A stretch of DNA of 33,829 bases from Dulcicalothrix desertica PCC 7102. GTDB lineage: Bacteria > Cyanobacteriota > Cyanobacteriia > Cyanobacteriales > Nostocaceae. Positions 31,730 through 33,829 of this stretch are shown here, in pieces (position 1 is the first letter of the stretch; every line of letters starts with the position of its first letter). The DNA lies in the NCBI RefSeq assembly GCF_003991905.1, contig NZ_RSCL01000034.1:1-33829 (forward strand), given 5' to 3'. The notes beneath the pieces were generated by a model. It was not told where the DNA came from, ran no database searches, and worked only from the letters and a program-made list of their open reading frames with translations. Made by a program: the position numbers and the translations under genes.

Positions 31730-32149
31730 AAGTATTTACCTTGCATTTTATTCGTCTAAATGTTGCCAGATGCCACTGCTTACAAACCAGTCCAAAAATT
31801 ATTCAGTTTTTACTCACTTTTTATTCAACCCAGGAATTCCATCCACGGGATTACGATTTAGTACAAAATAATTACTAAAAATATTTGATTTTTTTCGTAA
31901 CAGTAAGTGTATTCATAGTTAGTTATTTTAATAAAGCGCGGCGAAACTAATTTTATTTACTAATTCATGAATGGCGCCGTTTTCAAAGCTAGTTTAAGAT
32001 TTTCACATTATTGCACCTCATAGGGGATGTGTACTGCACATCTCCTTTTTCTTAGTTATGTAACTATATATACTTACAGTCTAGACAAACCGGATATAGT
32101 AATGCCAAGCTGTAAATATTACTGATAATCAAAACTTGGCAGTATAAAA
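31730..32149. other. divergent promoter gap with a terminator-like hairpin
   Basis: About 420 bp between the minus-strand DUF4331 operon and the plus-strand HNH-like gene. No gene is supported here. The one structure I see is the hairpin at 32022-32051. One GGCGCC (31973) lies in the gap. Confidence 0.55.
32022..32051 (+). terminator. intrinsic-terminator-like hairpin in a leader
   Basis: AGGGGATGTG pairs with CACATCTCC around a short loop, and TTTTTC follows. It looks like a plus-strand intrinsic terminator, yet no plus-strand gene lies upstream. It could be a leader attenuator for the next gene, or the end of a small RNA. Confidence 0.4.
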
Positions 32150-33127
32150 ATGGATTTCATCAATCAAGTTAAAAAAACTACTACAGATGCTATCAATACC
32201 GTTTCTGATGCAGCGAATGAAATTAAAGTTGCTGTTGAAAATACCACAGCAGGAGCAATAGCAACAGTCACTAATACAGTGCAACCAGGTGTAGAAGCTA
32301 TTCAAAACGCTGGAAAATCTATAAGTAATACTGCTTCTACAACAGTTGCATTTGCGACATCTGGTGTAGTTATTGGCGCCGCTCTCAAGGACTTACCCCA
32401 AACAGCGCAACAATTACTAGTTGAAATGCCCAAAATTGCTAACAGGTTGAAATATAGAGCAGGTGTAAGGGTTGGGGAAGCACCCAGAAGTGATGCGGAT
32501 GTAATGAAGTTATTTAACAAAATACCAGGTACATCAAAGTTGGGCGCCTCCGAAAGAGACATTCGCCAATTTTTATCAGACAAACACGGTAGCCATATTC
32601 ATCCTCATTCTAAAGGAGGAAGCAACGGCGCCGATAATATAGTGTGGGAAATAGGCGCCGATAATATTCGTCGTGGCGCCAATATAATGACACCAGGTGA
32701 GCAAGCTTATATTCGCGTGTACAATGCAGTTGACTCAATACTCAGGAATTCAGCCACTATAGCAAAACTTGGTATTACAGCAACAGGCGCCGCAATGTTG
32801 ACTCAAGCTATAGTTGTCGCTATATCTTACTCGCTTGATTTACAGCGTGGAGATATCACAGTTGAGCAGTATAAAGATTTAATTCTTAAAGAAGTCATCA
32901 AAACGGGTATTGCAACTCCTATATTCTTTCTCATTTTCGTGGTTGTCTTAGCACTTATCCCTGAACTAACTGTACTACTATCGGCGCCTATCGTGGTTGC
33001 TGGGTTTAACGCTTTATTTGGCATGAGCATTGCTTTACCAATTGTGCAATCAATAATTCGCCATATTGAAGCTGGAGGATTTGGAGAGGAAACAGCAAAT
33101 CAATACAAAAAACTAAGTGTTTCTTAA
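32150..33127 (+). CDS. membrane protein with an HNH-like motif
   Basis: I do not recognise this 325-residue protein as a whole. The N-terminal 65 residues are low-complexity, Ala/Thr/Asn-rich amphipathic helix (DAANEIKVAVENTTAGAIAT). A short hydrophobic stretch follows (VAFATSGVVIGAAL, 67-80). The middle holds an HNH-like pattern: His146, His149, HPHSKGG (151-157), NIVWE (163-167) and NIRRGAN (172-178), all resembling an HNH nuclease fold. The C-terminal part has membrane helices (about 205-230, 252-272 and 278-300). So a possible nuclease sits beside membrane segments, as in some toxins, but no immunity gene is visible. It is GGCGCC-rich, with seven sites. Confidence 0.72.
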   Translation: MDFINQVKKTTTDAINTVSDAANEIKVAVENTTAGAIATVTNTVQPGVEAIQNAGKSISNTASTTVAFATSGVVIGAALKDLPQTAQQLLVEMPKIANRLKYRAGVRVGEAPRSDADVMKLFNKIPGTSKLGASERDIRQFLSDKHGSHIHPHSKGGSNGADNIVWEIGADNIRRGANIMTPGEQAYIRVYNAVDSILRNSATIAKLGITATGAAMLTQAIVVAISYSLDLQRGDITVEQYKDLILKEVIKTGIATPIFFLIFVVVLALIPELTVLLSAPIVVAGFNALFGMSIALPIVQSIIRHIEAGGFGEETANQYKKLSVS

Positions 33128-33159
33128 AAGACTTCTAAATAAAAAATTTCTAAACTTCT

Positions 33160-33222
33160 CTTGTGGGGTGGGCATCCTTGCCCGCCTCAGCTTGAAACGG
33201 GCAGGGATGCCCGTTCCACAAG
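33160..33222. repeat. GGGCA palindromic dispersed element, copy 2
   Basis: A 63-bp palindrome from CTTGTGGGGTGGGCATCC to GGGATGCCCGTTCCACAAG. It is a close relative of 5708-5775. It lies 32 bp beyond the HNH-like gene stop and may end that transcript before psbA. Confidence 0.8.
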
Positions 33223-33284
33223 ACAATTACAAGTTATATAAGTAACACTGATATATTTGATAACTAATGATAATCACTCATTAC

Positions 33285-33314
33285 TTGTAATTGTTAAGCA
33301 ATGTAAACTATATT
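33285..33314 (+). promoter_or_regulatory. possible psbA promoter
   Basis: TTGTAA (33285-33290) and TATATT (33309-33314) are spaced by 18 bp, a fair sigma-70 match. The -10 box lies about 60 bp before the psbA ATG, a usual distance for cyanobacterial psbA leaders. Confidence 0.5.
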
Positions 33315-33374
33315 AGAAACAAGCAAGCACATCGCTTGTATACATATTCATTTTCTAATCGCACTTATAAAACC

Positions 33375-33829
33375 ATGACCGCAACTTTACAACGTCGCGA
33401 AACAGCGAACGTGTGGGAACAGTTCTGTCGTTGGGTCGCTAGCACCGAAAACCGCCTTTACATTGGTTGGTTCGGCGTACTAATGATTCCTACCCTTTTG
33501 GCAGCAACAACTTGCTTCATCATTGCATTTGTAGCAGCACCTCCCGTTGACATTGACGGTATTCGTGAGCCAGTAGCTGGTTCCTTAATGTACGGAAACA
33601 ATATTATTTCCGGCGCCGTAGTTCCTTCTTCTAACGCTATCGGTCTTCACTTCTACCCAATCTGGGAAGCTGCTTCTTTAGATGAGTGGTTATACAACGG
33701 TGGTCCTTACCAGTTGGTAGTATTCCACTTCCTGATTGGCGTATTCTGTTACATGGGTCGTGAGTGGGAACTTTCTTACCGCTTAGGTATGCGTCCTTGG
33801 ATTTGCGTAGCTTACTCTGCACCAGTCGC
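33375..33829 (+). CDS. psbA: photosystem II D1 protein, partial
   Basis: The frame starts [20 protein letters not shown] and continues as a near-textbook D1 reaction-centre protein, cut off by the window edge after about 151 of some 360 residues. D1 binds chlorophylls, the pheophytin and the QB quinone in photosystem II, in the thylakoid membrane. Residue 130 is Glu ([12 protein letters not shown]). Gln is found there in the low-light form D1:1 and Glu in the high-light form D1:2, so this copy looks like D1:2. Filamentous cyanobacteria have several psbA copies. Identification is secure. Confidence 0.98.
   Translation, partial: MTATLQRRETANVWEQFCRWVASTENRLYIGWFGVLMIPTLLAATTCFIIAFVAAPPVDIDGIREPVAGSLMYGNNIISGAVVPSSNAIGLHFYPIWEAASLDEWLYNGGPYQLVVFHFLIGVFCYMGREWELSYRLGMRPWICVAYSAPV

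Noticed and set aside
33637-33822. Minus-strand frame of 61 residues
   Set aside because: It is antisense to psbA, which is certain here.
1-33829. tRNA or rRNA genes
   Set aside because: I looked for TPsiC-arm-like GGTTCGAATCC patterns and cloverleaf stems and saw none. A covariance-model scan would be decisive.

Overview
The window looks like chromosome of a filamentous, probably heterocyst-forming cyanobacterium (Nostocales; genus not decidable by eye). The right edge carries the start of psbA (photosystem II D1). Other cyanobacterial marks are a GUN4-domain protein, CHAT and AAA-like proteins, Uma2 and DUF4351 proteins, many small toxin-antitoxin genes and families of short dispersed palindromes. 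Base composition is AT-rich. By eye I count close to 60 copies of the palindrome GGCGCC and no copy of the usual cyanobacterial HIP1 octamer GCGATCGC.

Layout. (1) 1-5.4 kb, all minus strand, accessory: a 28-bp tandem repeat, an orphan RHH antitoxin, a two-gene DUF4365 (nuclease-like) operon, a DUF3891 protein, a Uma2 endonuclease, a DUF3696-type AAA ATPase and a 5'-truncated gene. (2) 5.8-7.8 kb, housekeeping: trpS and a methylenetetrahydrofolate reductase. (3) 7.9-9.9 kb: VapBC, DUF1543, Phd/RelE. (4) 10.3-12.4 kb: an unusual lactate/malate dehydrogenase homologue and, on the plus strand, a proline iminopeptidase. (5) 12.4-14.7 kb, a decayed toxin zone: an orphan TacA-like antitoxin, a free-standing polymorphic-toxin tip with a possible immunity gene, a frameshifted Phd antitoxin, and a higBA pair whose toxin is broken by a 7-bp duplication. 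(6) 15.0-17.5 kb: glgP. (7) 17.9-19.4 kb: a GNAT/DUF1778 (TacT/TacA-like) pair and a YdcF/SanA-type membrane protein. (8) 19.7-24.7 kb: two large plus-strand signalling ATPases, CHAT-ATPase and ATPase-TM-coiled coil-GUN4. (9) 25.1-27.4 kb: a REP-associated (RAYT) transposase and a DUF4351 protein. (10) 27.7-31.7 kb, minus-strand operon: DUF4331 secreted protein, TPR protein, NicO-family Ni/Co exporter with an EF-hand loop and a His-rich loop. (11) 32.2-33.1 kb: a membrane protein with an HNH-like motif. (12) psbA, partial.

How the genes relate. The window is a patchwork of core metabolism separated by islands of toxin-antitoxin, nuclease and ATPase genes, with repeat families in the gaps. The strongest candidates for an undescribed system are the CHAT-ATPase / ATPase-GUN4 pair (19.7-24.7 kb), the solo toxin tip plus possible immunity gene (12.8-13.5 kb), the DUF4365 two-gene operon (0.6-1.6 kb) and the HNH-like membrane protein (32.2-33.1 kb). 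Repeats include a CTAG-ended, MITE-like element (26027-26191 and 30361-30540), C/G-rich palindromes (five places), GTAGAGAC palindromes with changing cores (three places) and a GGGCA palindrome (three places). All functional names are from reading motifs; no database search was run.
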